Shown here: positions 48,284-61,655 of the stretch, in pieces
Numbering within the stretch: the stretch's first letter is position 1
Layout of the letters: each line of letters opens with the position of its first letter
The notes under the pieces: model-generated
Told to the model about the DNA's origin: nothing
Seen by the model: the letters and a program-made list of their open reading frames with translations, nothing else
Database searches by the model: none
Assembly (NCBI GenBank): GCA_963709765.1
Contig: CAVPXL010000013.1
Span: 62,001-126,000 of the forward strand
From: Roseitranquillus sp963709765
GTDB taxonomy: Bacteria; Pseudomonadota; Alphaproteobacteria; Rhodobacterales; Rhodobacteraceae
Direction: 5' to 3'
Length of the DNA stretch: 64,000 nt
Translations under genes and position numbers: made by a program

Positions 48284-50539
48284 ATGAGCCGCATTCCCTC
48301 CAAGGACGAAATCCTCGCCTGGATTTCCGACAACCCGACCCAGACCGCCAAGCGCGACATCGCCAGGGCCTTCGGCGTCAAGGGCGCCGACCGCATCGAG
48401 CTGAAACGCGTCCTGCGCGAGCTGGCCGACGACGGGCATCTCGAAAAGCGCCGCAAGACCTACCGCGACCCCGAAAGCCTGCCGCCCGTCTCCGTCCTGC
48501 AGGTGCTCCCCCCCGACGCCGACGGCGACCTCTTCGCGCGCCCGCTCGAATGGCACGGCGAGGGGCCCGAGCCCGGGATCCTCCTCATCCCGCGCGAGTC
48601 CGATCCCGCGCTGGGCGAGGGCGACCGCATCCTCGCCCGCCTCGCCGAGGTGCGCGCCGATACCCACCGCTACGAGGGGCGCCTGATCCGCAAGATCGGC
48701 ACCAATCCGCGAAAGGTTCTCGGCGTCTTCCGCAAGGGCGCCGAGGGCGGGCGCATCCTGCCCATCGACAAGGGCGCCGACCGCGAATGGCGCGTCGCCC
48801 CCGGCGCCACCCACGGCGCCAGGGACGGCGAGCTGGTCGAGGCCGAACAGGCCGGCCCGCGCAACCGCCTCGGCCTGCCCGCGGCCCGCGTCGTCACCCG
48901 GCTCGGCGACCCGTCCGAGCCGCGCGCGGTGTCGCTCATCGCGATCCACCAGCACGGCATCCCCGACGAGTTCCCCGACGACGCCGTCGCCGAGGCCGAC
49001 GCCATGAAACCCGCAGGTCTCAAGGGCCGCGAGGATCTGCGCGACCTGCCCTTCGTCACCATCGACCCGCCCGACGCGCGCGACCGCGACGACGCCGTCC
49101 TCGCCCATCCCGACGACGCCGCCGACAACGAGGGCGGTCATGTCGTCTGGGTCGCCATCGCCGACGTCGCCCATTACGTCCGCTCCGGCAGCGCGCTCGA
49201 CCGGGCCGCGCGCGAGCGGGGCAATTCGACCTACTTCCCCGACCGGGTGGTGCCGATGCTGCCCGACCGGCTCTCGGGCGACCTCTGCTCTCTGCACGAA
49301 AGCGTGCCCCGCGCGGTGATCGCCGTGCGGATGCGCATCGACGCGCAGGGCGAGAAACTCGACCAGAAATTCGTCCGCGGCATGATCCGCTCCGCCGCCT
49401 CGCTGACCTACGACGAGGTGCAGGACGCGGTGGACGGCGCGCCTTCCGACCGCATCGGCCCGCTCATGGACGAGGTGGTCCGCCCGCTCTACGCCGCCTA
49501 TGGCGCCCTGCGCGCCGCCCGCGAACGGCGCGAACCGCTCGACCTCGACCTGCCCGAGCGGCGCATCGTGCTCTCCGACGAGGGCCGCGTCACCTCGGTC
49601 AACTTCAAGGAGCGGCGCGACGCCCACCGCCTGATCGAGGAGTTCATGGTGCTGGCCAACGTCGCCGCCGCCGAGACCCTGATCGCCCGGCGCGCCCCGC
49701 TCGTCTTCCGCGTCCACGAGGAACCGAGCCCCGAAAAGCTCGACGCCCTGCGCGAAACGGTCAAGGCCAGCGGCATGACGCTGGCCAAGGGGCAGGTGCT
49801 GAAGACCGCCCACCTCAACCGCCTTCTGGATCAGGCGGCGGGGACCGAACACGCCGAGCTGATCAACCTCTCGACGCTGCGCTCCATGACGCAGGCCTAT
49901 TACACGCCCGAGAATTACGGCCATTTCGGGCTGGCGCTGCGCTCCTACGCGCATTTCACCTCGCCGATCCGGCGCTACGCCGACCTGATCGTGCACCGGG
50001 CGCTGATCTCGGCCCATCGCTGGGGCGACGACGGCCTGTCGGAGACCGAGCTGGAGCGGCTCGAGAAAACGGCCGAGCACATCTCGGAGACCGAGCGCCG
50101 CTCCATGACCGCCGAGCGCGACACCACCGACCGCTACCTCGCCGCCTACCTGTCGGAGCGCGTCGGGACCGACCTGACGGGGCGCATCTCGGGCATCGCG
50201 CGCTTCGGCGCCTTCGTGAAGCTCGACGAGACCGGCGCCGACGGGCTGATCCCGATCCGCTCGCTGGGCTCCGAATACTTCCACCACGACCGCGACAGCC
50301 AGACCCTGATGGGCTCCGATTCCGGCATCGTCATCGGCCTGGGTCAGCGGGTCGAGGTGCGTCTGGTGGAGGCCGTGCCCGTGACCGGCGGCCTGATGCT
50401 GGAGCTCCTGTCGCTCGAGGGCGCCTCCCTCCCGCGCGGGCGATCGGGTGGCCGCGGCCATCCGCCGCGCCGCAAGGTCGGCGCCGGCAAGGCGAAGGCC
50501 GCCAAGGTCAAGCGCAAGGTGACGCGGAAGCGACGTTAA
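48284..50539 (+). CDS. rnr: RNase R, 3'-5' exoribonuclease
   Basis: A 751-residue RNB-family exoribonuclease. An N-terminal winged-helix-like region ('FGVKGADRIELKRVLRELAD') leads to cold-shock domains, then the catalytic RNB domain with 'VTIDPPDARDRDDAVLAHPD' (metal-binding aspartates, about residue 260) and 'YAHFTSPIRRYADLIVHRAL', a C-terminal S1 domain ('GRISGIARFGAFVKLDETGA') and a basic tail. It degrades structured RNA. The ATG at 48284 is chosen over a GTG at 48248. Confidence 0.95.
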   Translation: MSRIPSKDEILAWISDNPTQTAKRDIARAFGVKGADRIELKRVLRELADDGHLEKRRKTYRDPESLPPVSVLQVLPPDADGDLFARPLEWHGEGPEPGILLIPRESDPALGEGDRILARLAEVRADTHRYEGRLIRKIGTNPRKVLGVFRKGAEGGRILPIDKGADREWRVAPGATHGARDGELVEAEQAGPRNRLGLPAARVVTRLGDPSEPRAVSLIAIHQHGIPDEFPDDAVAEADAMKPAGLKGREDLRDLPFVTIDPPDARDRDDAVLAHPDDAADNEGGHVVWVAIADVAHYVRSGSALDRAARERGNSTYFPDRVVPMLPDRLSGDLCSLHESVPRAVIAVRMRIDAQGEKLDQKFVRGMIRSAASLTYDEVQDAVDGAPSDRIGPLMDEVVRPLYAAYGALRAARERREPLDLDLPERRIVLSDEGRVTSVNFKERRDAHRLIEEFMVLANVAAAETLIARRAPLVFRVHEEPSPEKLDALRETVKASGMTLAKGQVLKTAHLNRLLDQAAGTEHAELINLSTLRSMTQAYYTPENYGHFGLALRSYAHFTSPIRRYADLIVHRALISAHRWGDDGLSETELERLEKTAEHISETERRSMTAERDTTDRYLAAYLSERVGTDLTGRISGIARFGAFVKLDETGADGLIPIRSLGSEYFHHDRDSQTLMGSDSGIVIGLGQRVEVRLVEAVPVTGGLMLELLSLEGASLPRGRSGGRGHPPRRKVGAGKAKAAKVKRKVTRKRR

Positions 50540-50728
50540 AATATTGCATGAAGTTAGAAATGGGGGGGTCTGAGACTTTAGCTGATTTTTGAAGTTTGAC
50601 GCGCTGAACGCCCCGTCCGCCGATCTTCGCGCCGGCAATCGCCTGCCAGCCTCGTCCGAAGAGGCTTTGAGATCGCGCGCCTCTCGGCTACCGTGCGCTT
50701 CGAGCAGTCAAAAAAACAGGTGACGCCC

Positions 50729-51997
50729 ATGCGCGGTCTCGGGACAGCATTGGCCCTTATTCTTATGGTCGGAGCGGGTTGTACGAATGCGGGCGCGCCC
50801 GCCTATTCCTTGCGCCCCGAAGCTCGCGCGGCCAGGGCCGAACAGGTGGCGGTGAGGCGCAACGTGGACGATCAGCGATTGCAGACATGGATCGCATCCT
50901 TCCGAAATCGTGCGCTTTCTCAAGGCATTAGACCTGATGTGTTCGACGCGGCAATGGCCGGCGCGCGCTATGATGCCGAGGTGATCCGGCGCGACCGCAA
51001 CCAGTCCGAATTCACCAAGACGATCTGGGAATACCTCGACAGCGCGGCCTCCGACACGCGGATCGCCAACGGGCGAGACGCACTGCGAAAGCACGGCCGG
51101 ATCCTCGACGCGATCGAGGCCCGCTACGGCGTCGACAAGGAGGTCGTCGTCGCGGTCTGGGGCCTGGAAAGCGCCTACGGCGAATACCGCGGCAGCAGCC
51201 CGATCCTGCAATCCCTGGCGACGCTCGCCTTCGACGGCCGCCGCGGCCGTTTCTTCGAAGAGCAGCTCGTCGCGGCGCTGAAGATCATCCAGTCGGGCGA
51301 CGTCAGCCCGCGCGGCATGACCGGCTCCTGGGCCGGCGCGATGGGGCATACCCAGTTCATTCCGACCTCGTATCTCGCCTATGCCGTTGATTTCAGGGGA
51401 GACGGGCGGCGCGACATCTGGTCGGACGATCCGACCGACGCACTGGCTTCGACCGCCGCCTACCTCGCGCGGTACGGCTGGCAGAAGGGCGTCCCCTGGG
51501 GCGTCGAGGTGCGCCTGCCGCGGGGCTTCGACTACACACAGGCCAACCGCAAGACCACCGCCATGCCCTCGCAATGGGCCCGCGGCGGGGTCGTCGGAAT
51601 GGACGGTCGGCCGGTCGCGGACTACGGGCAGGCGTCGATCCTGCTGCCGGCGGGGGCGCAGGGCGCGGCTTTCATGATCTTCAAGAACTTCAACGTGATC
51701 GAGCGCTACAACGCCGCCGATGCCTACGTCATCGGAGTCGGCCACCTCAGCGACCGCATCCGTGGCGCCGCTCCGCTGCGCTCGGACTGGCCGCGCGGGG
51801 ATCGTGCGCTCAAGCAGGCCGAGCGCAAGGAGCTGCAGGCACGGCTCATGCGGGCCGGCTACGCGACCGGCGGCGTGGACGGCAGGATCGGGCCGAACAC
51901 CATCACCGCGATCCGCGGGTTCCAGCGGGCGGCCGGTCTGGTGCCCGATGGCTATGCCTCGCTCGACCTGCTCAGGCGCCTGCGCGCCTCGACCTGA
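50729..51997 (+). CDS. Lytic murein transglycosylase (MltB-type) lipoprotein
   Basis: A 422-residue protein with a lipoprotein signal ('LGTALALILMVGAGCTNAGA', Cys19 or so). The SLT_2 catalytic domain carries the glutamate in 'AVWGLESAYGEYRGSSPI' and 'SWAGAMGHTQFIPTSYLAYA'. A C-terminal peptidoglycan-binding domain follows ('YATGGVDGRIGPNTITAIRG'). It cleaves glycan strands in the periplasm, anchored to the outer membrane. A GTG at 50693 is in frame but would spoil the signal peptide. Confidence 0.92.
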   Translation: MRGLGTALALILMVGAGCTNAGAPAYSLRPEARAARAEQVAVRRNVDDQRLQTWIASFRNRALSQGIRPDVFDAAMAGARYDAEVIRRDRNQSEFTKTIWEYLDSAASDTRIANGRDALRKHGRILDAIEARYGVDKEVVVAVWGLESAYGEYRGSSPILQSLATLAFDGRRGRFFEEQLVAALKIIQSGDVSPRGMTGSWAGAMGHTQFIPTSYLAYAVDFRGDGRRDIWSDDPTDALASTAAYLARYGWQKGVPWGVEVRLPRGFDYTQANRKTTAMPSQWARGGVVGMDGRPVADYGQASILLPAGAQGAAFMIFKNFNVIERYNAADAYVIGVGHLSDRIRGAAPLRSDWPRGDRALKQAERKELQARLMRAGYATGGVDGRIGPNTITAIRGFQRAAGLVPDGYASLDLLRRLRAST

Positions 51998-52084
51998 CCG
52001 GGGTGCGCCGCGCCTCGGGCAGGGCCTGACGGCCCCGCCGCCCGGCGCGGCGCGCGCAGGCCGGAGCCTGCGCGGTGCTGCGTC

Positions 52085-52837
52085 TCAGCTGTACCACGGA
52101 CCCATGCGGACTTCGCTTTCCTCGACCATGGAGGCGAAGGCTTCGGGGTCGCTGTCGCGGTAATGGTAGGGATAGACGTAGTCCGGCGCGAACTCGTTGA
52201 CGGCATCGGCGGCCTGCTCGACCTCCATCGTGTAGGGCAGGTTCATCGGCACGAAGGCGAGGAAGATGTCCTGAAGCGCGCGCATCTCGGGCGTGCCCTC
52301 GGTGTCGCCGGCGATGTAGACGCGCTTGCCGCCGATGCTCAGGATGTAGCCGTTGTCGCGGCCCTCGGGGTGATATTGCAGGCGGTCTTCGGTGATGTTG
52401 TAGGCGGGGATCGCCTCGATGCTCATGCCGCCGATCTCGGTCGTCTCGCCGTTGGCGATGGACGTGGCGCGGGCCTTGAGATCCTCGGGCAGCATGTCGA
52501 AGACGGCGGGGTTGGTGAGGATCCTGGTCTCCTCGGCAACGAGACCGGCCAGCGTCTCGGCGTCGTAGTGATCGCCGTGCTCGTGCGTGATGAGGATCAG
52601 GTCGGGCGCGGGGAAGTCGGCGTAGGCGCCGGGTTCGCCGACCGGGTCATTGTAGATGACCATGTCCGGCGTCTCCATCACGAACGAGGCGTGGCTGACC
52701 GGGTGGACGGTGATCTGGCCGCCGTCGACGTCGAAGCTGTGGTTGCCTCCGTCCTGGGCGAGGGCGGCGTAGGGCAGGATGGTGCTGGCCCCCGCGGCGG
52801 CGGCGGCGGTGGCGATCAATGTGCGGCGTGTGAGCAT
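52085..52837 (-). CDS. Exported MBL-fold metallo-hydrolase (Tat-type signal)
   Basis: A 250-residue protein whose N-terminus 'MLTRRTLIATAAAAAGASTI' is a twin-arginine-type signal. The mature part has 'LILITHEHGDHYDAETLAGL' (HxHxDH), 'RVYIAGDTEGTPEM' and 'FVPMNLPYTMEVEQAADAVN', the UlaG-like metallo-hydrolase branch. It probably acts in the periplasm on an unknown small substrate. It is separated from dnaE2 by 69 bp, on the same strand. Confidence 0.84.
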   Translation of the reverse strand: MLTRRTLIATAAAAAGASTILPYAALAQDGGNHSFDVDGGQITVHPVSHASFVMETPDMVIYNDPVGEPGAYADFPAPDLILITHEHGDHYDAETLAGLVAEETRILTNPAVFDMLPEDLKARATSIANGETTEIGGMSIEAIPAYNITEDRLQYHPEGRDNGYILSIGGKRVYIAGDTEGTPEMRALQDIFLAFVPMNLPYTMEVEQAADAVNEFAPDYVYPYHYRDSDPEAFASMVEESEVRMGPWYS

Positions 52838-52906
52838 GTGTCGTCTCCCTCTTGATTCATTTTGCGGTGACCTAGGGCGTGACGGCGCGATGTCAGGGAC
52901 GCTCCG

Positions 52907-56233
<3,327 letters not shown>

Positions 56234-56248
56234 GAGTCGCCGCAAGAT

Positions 56249-56263
56249 ATTCCTGTTTTGTTC
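56249..56263 (-). promoter_or_regulatory. SOS-box-like site upstream of dnaE2
   Basis: On the minus strand this reads GAAC-N7-GAAT, one base from the direct repeat GAAC-N7-GAAC (GTTC-N7-GTTC on the other strand) bound by LexA in alphaproteobacteria. It lies 15 bp before the dnaE2 start, where bound LexA would block transcription or translation initiation. Confidence 0.5.
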
Positions 56264-56877
56264 CGCCTGCGAGTCCACCGTTGCCGACGTCCCACGGGTC
56301 TTTTCCAGCGGCAGCCCCGGAGGGCGGGCAGCCGGGGGACAGGTGTGACGGATCGGAATGAACCAGCAACACTGGCATGGCGCAGGGGCGGGATTCGGCT
56401 CGGCAGATGGCGAGCGAGGGGGTGGGACGAAAACGGTCAGGGTTACGGGCGCGTTCCGGAGGGCAGGCAGCCGGGAGACCGCGAGCTCAGTGGTCGTGCC
56501 GGAGCCGGCGGAAGTGCAACGACGCTGCGGGGCGCGGCAGGTGGCCGAGTTTCGGACCACCGGTCGCACGACGGAATGTTCCGGTATCGGCGCGTGGGCA
56601 GGGCAATCGGACGGTGCCGCCGGGCGGGTTCAGGTTCGGTGGGAAGACCGCGAGAGGCGCGGCGGGGCCGCTTGGCGCAGGGGGTCGTCGGCGCTTGAGA
56701 CGGGTGCGCGCTGGCAGAGGTAGGCGTTCGGCGGCGAACTCAAGGGCGGCGATGATGCCGGGGCTGGCTAAGGTCTCGGCTCGGGGCCGGACACAGGCGG
56801 ACCCTCACGCCGGGCGGCGGGGAGGGCACCGGGCGCTTGCGGGATCGTCCCCGGGTTGCCGCCGGCATGTGCCAGGG
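56264..56877. other. Gap between dnaE2 and rppH with no gene found
   Basis: About 610 bp of very GC-rich sequence. Open frames exist on both strands, including a continuation upstream of dnaE2, but their composition is low-complexity and no ribosome site is convincing. This is where imuB or imuA would be expected in the classic operon; no trace was recognised. Confidence 0.4.
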
Positions 56878-57366
56878 TCAGCCGGGGCGAAGCACGGCGC
56901 GGAAGGTGTCGAAGACAGTTTCGTAGACCTGACGCTTGAAGGGGACGATGGCCGCGAGGATGTCGGGCGGGCGCATCCAGCGCCAGCGGGCGAATTCGGG
57001 GTGCTCGGCCTGCAGGTCGATCGCCGTGTCGAGGCCGTCGAAGCGCATCAGGAACCAGCGCTGCTGCTGACCGCGGTAACGGCCCTTCCAGATCCGTCCG
57101 ACGAGGTCGGGCGGCAGGTCGTAGGTGACCCAGTCGGGCGTCTCGGCCTCGACCGTGACTGCGCTGGCGGGCAGGCCGGTCTCTTCGGAGAGCTCCCGCA
57201 GGGCGGCCACCCGCGGCGTTTCGCCGGGGTCGATTCCCCCCTGGGGCATCTGCCACGCGCCGGGCGTGTCGAGCCGTTCGCCAACGAAGACGAGTCCGGC
57301 GGGGTTGATGAGCACCACGCCCACGCAGGGGCGGTAGGGAAGGCGGGCGATCTGATCGGGGTCCAT
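56878..57366 (-). CDS. rppH: RppH, RNA pyrophosphohydrolase
   Basis: A 162-residue Nudix hydrolase. The Nudix box 'GGIDPGETPRVAALRELSEE' then TG fits GX5EX7REUXEEXGU (about residues 42-63). 'YRPCVGVVLINPAGLVFVGE' and the 'WRWMRPPDILAAIVPFKRQV' tail are typical of RppH. It removes pyrophosphate from 5'-triphosphate RNA to start decay. The ATG is at 57364-57366, divergent from the channel gene. Confidence 0.95.
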   Translation of the reverse strand: MDPDQIARLPYRPCVGVVLINPAGLVFVGERLDTPGAWQMPQGGIDPGETPRVAALRELSEETGLPASAVTVEAETPDWVTYDLPPDLVGRIWKGRYRGQQQRWFLMRFDGLDTAIDLQAEHPEFARWRWMRPPDILAAIVPFKRQVYETVFDTFRAVLRPG

Positions 57367-57532
57367 GCGGGCGAGCCTAGGGGCGTCGTGAAAGCTCGGC
57401 AACGCCCGAGGTTGGAACGCGGCGCGGTCGCCTGTTGCCCGCGAACCGCATTGGCGCCGGCGGCCCGCGATCGTGGCGGTGACGCGCCCGAAAATATGGC
57501 ATGGCTTGATCAGGCGGCCCGAGGAGACCCGG

Positions 57533-58306
57533 ATGGCAGATACCACACTCGAGCGGCTGCACGCGCTCTACGAAGGCGAGGACGCGCGCGCACAAAGGTT
57601 TCGCTATGGGCTTTTGATCTTCGACCTGGTCACCGTGCTGTACGTCATTGCCACGTCCTTCACGACGCACGGGCCGGTCGTCGAGGCCATCGACATGGCG
57701 ATCGGCGCGGTCATGCTGGCCGATTTCGGTGCGCGGGTGGCGATCGCGCGGCCCATGCATTCGTACCTGATCCGGCCGACGACGCTGGCCGACCTGATCG
57801 CGCTGGTCTCGTTCCTGGCGCCGGTGGCGGGCGAGGGGCTGGGCTTCCTGCGGGTGCTGCGGACGCTGCGGCTGATGCACACCTACCAGTTGCTGGAGCG
57901 GCTGCGGCAGGACTTTGCCTTCTTCCGTCGCAACGAGGACATCGCGGTGGCGGCGATCAACCTGATGGTGTTCATCTTCGTGATGACGGGGCTGGTCTAT
58001 GCGACGCAGTACCGGGTCAATCCGCATATCGGGAATTATGCCGACGCGCTCTATTTCACGATCACGGCGCTGACGACGACGGGGTTCGGCGACATCACGC
58101 TGCCCGGCACGACGGGGCGGCTGATCTCGGTGGCGATCATGATCTTCGGAGTAACGCTTTTCCTGCGGCTGGCACAGGTGCTGTTCCGGCCGCTCAAGGT
58201 GAGGCATCCGTGCCCGGTGTGCGGGCTGGTGCTGCACGACGCCGATGCCGTCCATTGCAAGCATTGCGGAACGACGATCCGGATCGAGACGGAAGGGGCG
58301 CTCTAG
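57533..58306 (+). CDS. Voltage-gated-type potassium channel with C-terminal zinc ribbon
   Basis: A 257-residue protein with several helices, including a voltage-sensor-like segment 'GLGFLRVLRTLRLMHTYQLL' with spaced arginines. The pore loop has 'ITALTTTGFGDITLPGT' (selectivity filter TGFGD, about residue 183). After the last helix comes a four-cysteine ribbon, 'HPCPVCGLVLHDADAVHCKH' then CG. The ribbon is unusual for a channel and suggests a metal- or redox-sensing tail. The ATG at 57533 follows GAGGAGACCCGG. Confidence 0.88.
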   Translation: MADTTLERLHALYEGEDARAQRFRYGLLIFDLVTVLYVIATSFTTHGPVVEAIDMAIGAVMLADFGARVAIARPMHSYLIRPTTLADLIALVSFLAPVAGEGLGFLRVLRTLRLMHTYQLLERLRQDFAFFRRNEDIAVAAINLMVFIFVMTGLVYATQYRVNPHIGNYADALYFTITALTTTGFGDITLPGTTGRLISVAIMIFGVTLFLRLAQVLFRPLKVRHPCPVCGLVLHDADAVHCKHCGTTIRIETEGAL

Positions 58307-58369
58307 GCGCCGCGCGCCGTCGGGCGTCCGCAGGCGGAGGGCAGGCCCCCGCCCGCGGCGTCTGGTGAC

Positions 58370-59728
58370 TCAGTTCTCGGCGAAGGCCTCGGTGTTCAAG
58401 GCCGAGAGGCCCTTGAGCAGGTCGATCGCGTAGGAAAGCTGGAAGTCCTCCTCGCGCAGCTTGGCGGCCTCTTCGGCGGCGGTCTGCTCTTCGAGAAGCT
58501 GATTGCGCTGATCCTCGGAGATCGAGTCGTTCTCGAGGCTGCCGCGCAGGTCGGCTTCGGAGCGGCGGCGGGCGGCGGCGCTGGATTCCGTCTCCTCCTC
58601 GGGCTCGGCGGCCGGGTCGCGCGGCGGCTGGACCACGACGATGTCGGGCGAGACGCCGAGCGCCTGGATCGAGCGGCCCGACGGCGTGTAGTAGCGCGCC
58701 GTCGTCAGGCGCATGGCACCGTCGCCGCGCAGGGGCATGACGGTCTGGACCGAGCCCTTGCCGAACGACTTGGTGCCCACGACGATCGCGCGGCGGTGGT
58801 CCTGCAGGGCACCGGCGACGATCTCGGAGGCACTGGCCGAACCGCCGTTGATCAGCACGACCAGGGGCTTGCCCTCCGCCAGGTCGCCCTCCATCGCGTT
58901 GTAGCGGTCGCCGTCCTGGGGGTCGCGGCCGCGGGTGGAGACGATCTCGCCCGCGTCGAGGAACGCGTCGGAAACCTTGATCGCCTGCGTCAGCAGCCCG
59001 CCGGGGTTGTTGCGCAGGTCGAGCACGATGCCCTCGACCTTGTCGAGGCCGCCGAGTTCGTCGATCTGCTCCTCCAGGCCCTCCTTGAGGTTGGGAAAGG
59101 TCTGGTCGTTGAAGGTGGTGATGCGCAGGACCACCACGTCGCCCTCGGTGCGGGTCCGCACGGCGGTCAGCTTGATCGTGTCACGAACGATAGTGACGTC
59201 GAAGGGCTCGTCGGTGCCCTCGCGCGCCACGGTGATGACGATCTCCGACCCCACGGGTCCGCGCATCAGCTCCACCGCCTCGTCGAGCGAGAGGCCCATC
59301 ACGCTCTCGCCGTCGACATGGGTGATGAAGTCGCCTGCCTCGATGCCCGCCTCGGCGGCGGGGGTGCCGTCGATGGGAGAGACGACCTTGACGAAGCCGT
59401 CTTCCTGCGTGACCTCGATGCCGAGGCCGCCGAACTCGCCGCGGGTCTGGACGCGCATGTCGGCGGCGTCCTTGGGCGAAAGGTAGGACGAGTGCGGATC
59501 GAGCGAGGTCAGCATCCCGTCGATCGCCGCCTCGATCAGCTCGCCCTCGTCAACCTCCTCGACATACTGGGCGCGAATGCGCTCGAAGATGTCGCCGAAC
59601 AGGTCGAGCTGCTCGTAGATGGAACCCTGCTTGTCGGCTTCCTGGGCGATCAGAGGCCCCGCCACCTGCGTGGTCAGGAGTGCCCCGACCAGCGCGCCGC
59701 CGATGGCGGCCGTCACCGAATTTCTCAT
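58370..59728 (-). CDS. ctpA: S41 family C-terminal processing peptidase
   Basis: A 452-residue S41 protease. An N-terminal signal/anchor ('AAIGGALVGALLTTQVAGPL') is followed by a PDZ domain ('GGLGIEVTQEDGFVKVVSPI') and the catalytic part with the Ser in 'NGGSASASEIVAGALQDHRR' and the Lys in 'VGTKSFGKGSVQTVMPLRGD'. It processes or degrades periplasmic proteins. The C-terminal tail is highly charged. It follows gpmI with a 122-bp gap on the same strand. Confidence 0.93.
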   Translation of the reverse strand: MRNSVTAAIGGALVGALLTTQVAGPLIAQEADKQGSIYEQLDLFGDIFERIRAQYVEEVDEGELIEAAIDGMLTSLDPHSSYLSPKDAADMRVQTRGEFGGLGIEVTQEDGFVKVVSPIDGTPAAEAGIEAGDFITHVDGESVMGLSLDEAVELMRGPVGSEIVITVAREGTDEPFDVTIVRDTIKLTAVRTRTEGDVVVLRITTFNDQTFPNLKEGLEEQIDELGGLDKVEGIVLDLRNNPGGLLTQAIKVSDAFLDAGEIVSTRGRDPQDGDRYNAMEGDLAEGKPLVVLINGGSASASEIVAGALQDHRRAIVVGTKSFGKGSVQTVMPLRGDGAMRLTTARYYTPSGRSIQALGVSPDIVVVQPPRDPAAEPEEETESSAAARRRSEADLRGSLENDSISEDQRNQLLEEQTAAEEAAKLREEDFQLSYAIDLLKGLSALNTEAFAEN

Positions 59729-59850
59729 CGTTCTTCGTGAACCTCCTGGCTGACCGGCCGGATCCTGCGCGGTCGCGTTCTTTGTTCGAGAATAGGTCGC
59801 ATGAGCCGAGTCCATAAGCGCCTTGGCGCGCCCGTGCTTGTCACCGCTCA

Positions 59851-61380
59851 TCACGTTTGCGTCGTCGCCGGGACGATCAGGCTCTCGCCGGTCATCTCGG
59901 GCGGTTTTTCGATCTCCATCAGTTCCAGCAGCGTTGGCGCCAGATCTGCGAGGCGACCGGTCCGGAGCGAGGCGCCGCCGGGGCCGCCCACAAGGATCAC
60001 CGGCACGGGATTGACCGTATGCGACGTGTGCGGGCCGCCGGTCACGGGATCGATCATGGTCTCGCAATTGCCGTGGTCGGCGGTGACGATCATCGCGCCC
60101 CCGGCCCTCGAGAGCGCGTCGAGCGCCCGGCCGAGGCCGGTGTCCACCGCCTCGCAGGCGGCCATGGCGGCTTCGACAATGCCGGTATGTCCGACCATGT
60201 CGGGATTGGCGAAGTTCACAACGATCAGATCGTAGCCCGCCTCGATGACCTCGACGAGCTTGTCGGTGACCGCTGGCGCCGACATCTCGGGCTGCAGGTC
60301 GTAGGTCGCGACGTCGGGCGATTTGGGCATGAAGCGATCCTCGCCGGCCTCGGGTTCTTCCTTGCCGCCGTTGAGGAAGAAGGTGACGTGTGGATATTTC
60401 TCGGTCTCGGCCAGCCGGAATTGCCGCAGGCCGTGCCCCGCCACCCAGGCGCCCAGCGTGTTCCTGAGGTCGCGCCGCGGGAAGACCGTGGTCATGTAAC
60501 GCTCATGGGCGTCGGAGTATTCGACCATGCCGAGATACGCCGAAAGGGCGGGGCGGCCGGAGACGTCGAAGGCGTCGAAGCCGGGATCGCCGATCGCGGC
60601 CAGGATCTCGCGCGCGCGGTCGGCACGGAAGTTGAGGCAGAAGAAGCCGTCGCCCTCGGCAATGCCGGGATGGCCGGCAATGACGGTTGGCGCAATGAAC
60701 TCGTCGGTCTCGTCGCGCGCATAGGCTGCCCGGACCGCCGCCGCCGGGTCATCGGCGTGCTCGCCTTGCGCGCGAATCATGGCGTCGTAGGCCCGCTGGA
60801 CGCGCTGCCAGCGATTGTCGCGGTCCATGGCGTAGTAGCGCCCGATCACCGTGACGATGCGCGCGCCCTCGGGCAGGCGGGCGGCGAGGTCCGGCACGAA
60901 GGCATCGGCGGTCTTTGGCCCGACGTCGCGCCCGTCCGTTATGGCGTGCACCGCCACCGGCACACCCGAAGCCGCGATGTGGGTCGCTGCCGCCACGATA
61001 TGGTCGATGTGGCCGTGCACCCCGCCGTCCGAGGCAACGCCCATCAGGTGCGCCGTCCCGCCCGAAGCTTGCAGAGCGGCGATGAAGTCCTTGAGGGCCT
61101 GGCGGTCGTAGAACGAGTGATCCTCGATCGAAAGGTCGATCTGGCCGAGGTCCATCGCCACCACGCGGCCCGCGCCGATATTGGTGTGGCCGACCTCGGA
61201 ATTGCCCATCTGTCCCTTGGGCAGCCCCACGTCTGGGCCGAACGTCGTCAGGGTGGCATGGGGGCATTCCGCCCAGATCCGGTCGAAGTTCGGCGTATGG
61301 GCCAGAACGGGGGCGTTGGCCTCCCGCGTGTCGGACAGGCCCCATCCGTCGAGAATGCATAGCACGACAGGTTTGCTCAT
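59851..61380 (-). CDS. gpmI: GpmI, cofactor-independent phosphoglycerate mutase
   Basis: A 509-residue alkaline-phosphatase-superfamily iPGM. Conserved pieces include 'PVVLCILDGWGLSDTREANA', the phosphoserine region 'LPKGQMGNSEVGHTNIGAGR', 'NFANPDMVGHTGIVEAAMAA' and 'GGAMIVTADHGNCETMIDPV'. It interconverts 2- and 3-phosphoglycerate using Mn2+. The ATG at 61380 gives the family start. It lies between rlmH and ctpA, each on the same strand. Confidence 0.96.
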   Translation of the reverse strand: MSKPVVLCILDGWGLSDTREANAPVLAHTPNFDRIWAECPHATLTTFGPDVGLPKGQMGNSEVGHTNIGAGRVVAMDLGQIDLSIEDHSFYDRQALKDFIAALQASGGTAHLMGVASDGGVHGHIDHIVAAATHIAASGVPVAVHAITDGRDVGPKTADAFVPDLAARLPEGARIVTVIGRYYAMDRDNRWQRVQRAYDAMIRAQGEHADDPAAAVRAAYARDETDEFIAPTVIAGHPGIAEGDGFFCLNFRADRAREILAAIGDPGFDAFDVSGRPALSAYLGMVEYSDAHERYMTTVFPRRDLRNTLGAWVAGHGLRQFRLAETEKYPHVTFFLNGGKEEPEAGEDRFMPKSPDVATYDLQPEMSAPAVTDKLVEVIEAGYDLIVVNFANPDMVGHTGIVEAAMAACEAVDTGLGRALDALSRAGGAMIVTADHGNCETMIDPVTGGPHTSHTVNPVPVILVGGPGGASLRTGRLADLAPTLLELMEIEKPPEMTGESLIVPATTQT

Positions 61381-61655
61381 GGGCCCGGGTTTAGCGCGGC
61401 CCGGCGGGGACGTCACGCCTCGTTTCGCGCGCGACGTGCAGGGGTGGCGACCAGGGGCCGATCATGCTCCGGGGCAGGCTGGTCCCCGAAGCGGCAAGCA
61501 GGAGGATGCGTCGCGCCACGCCGACGGGGGCGGCAATGCGGACGCGGACCGGGTTGGAGGTTGCGGCGGATCGCGCGGTCGACACGTTTTTTGCGCCCGA
61601 ACCGGACGGCGCGCCGGCCCGGTCGAAAGTGGTGACCGACGGGCCAGACGTCCGG

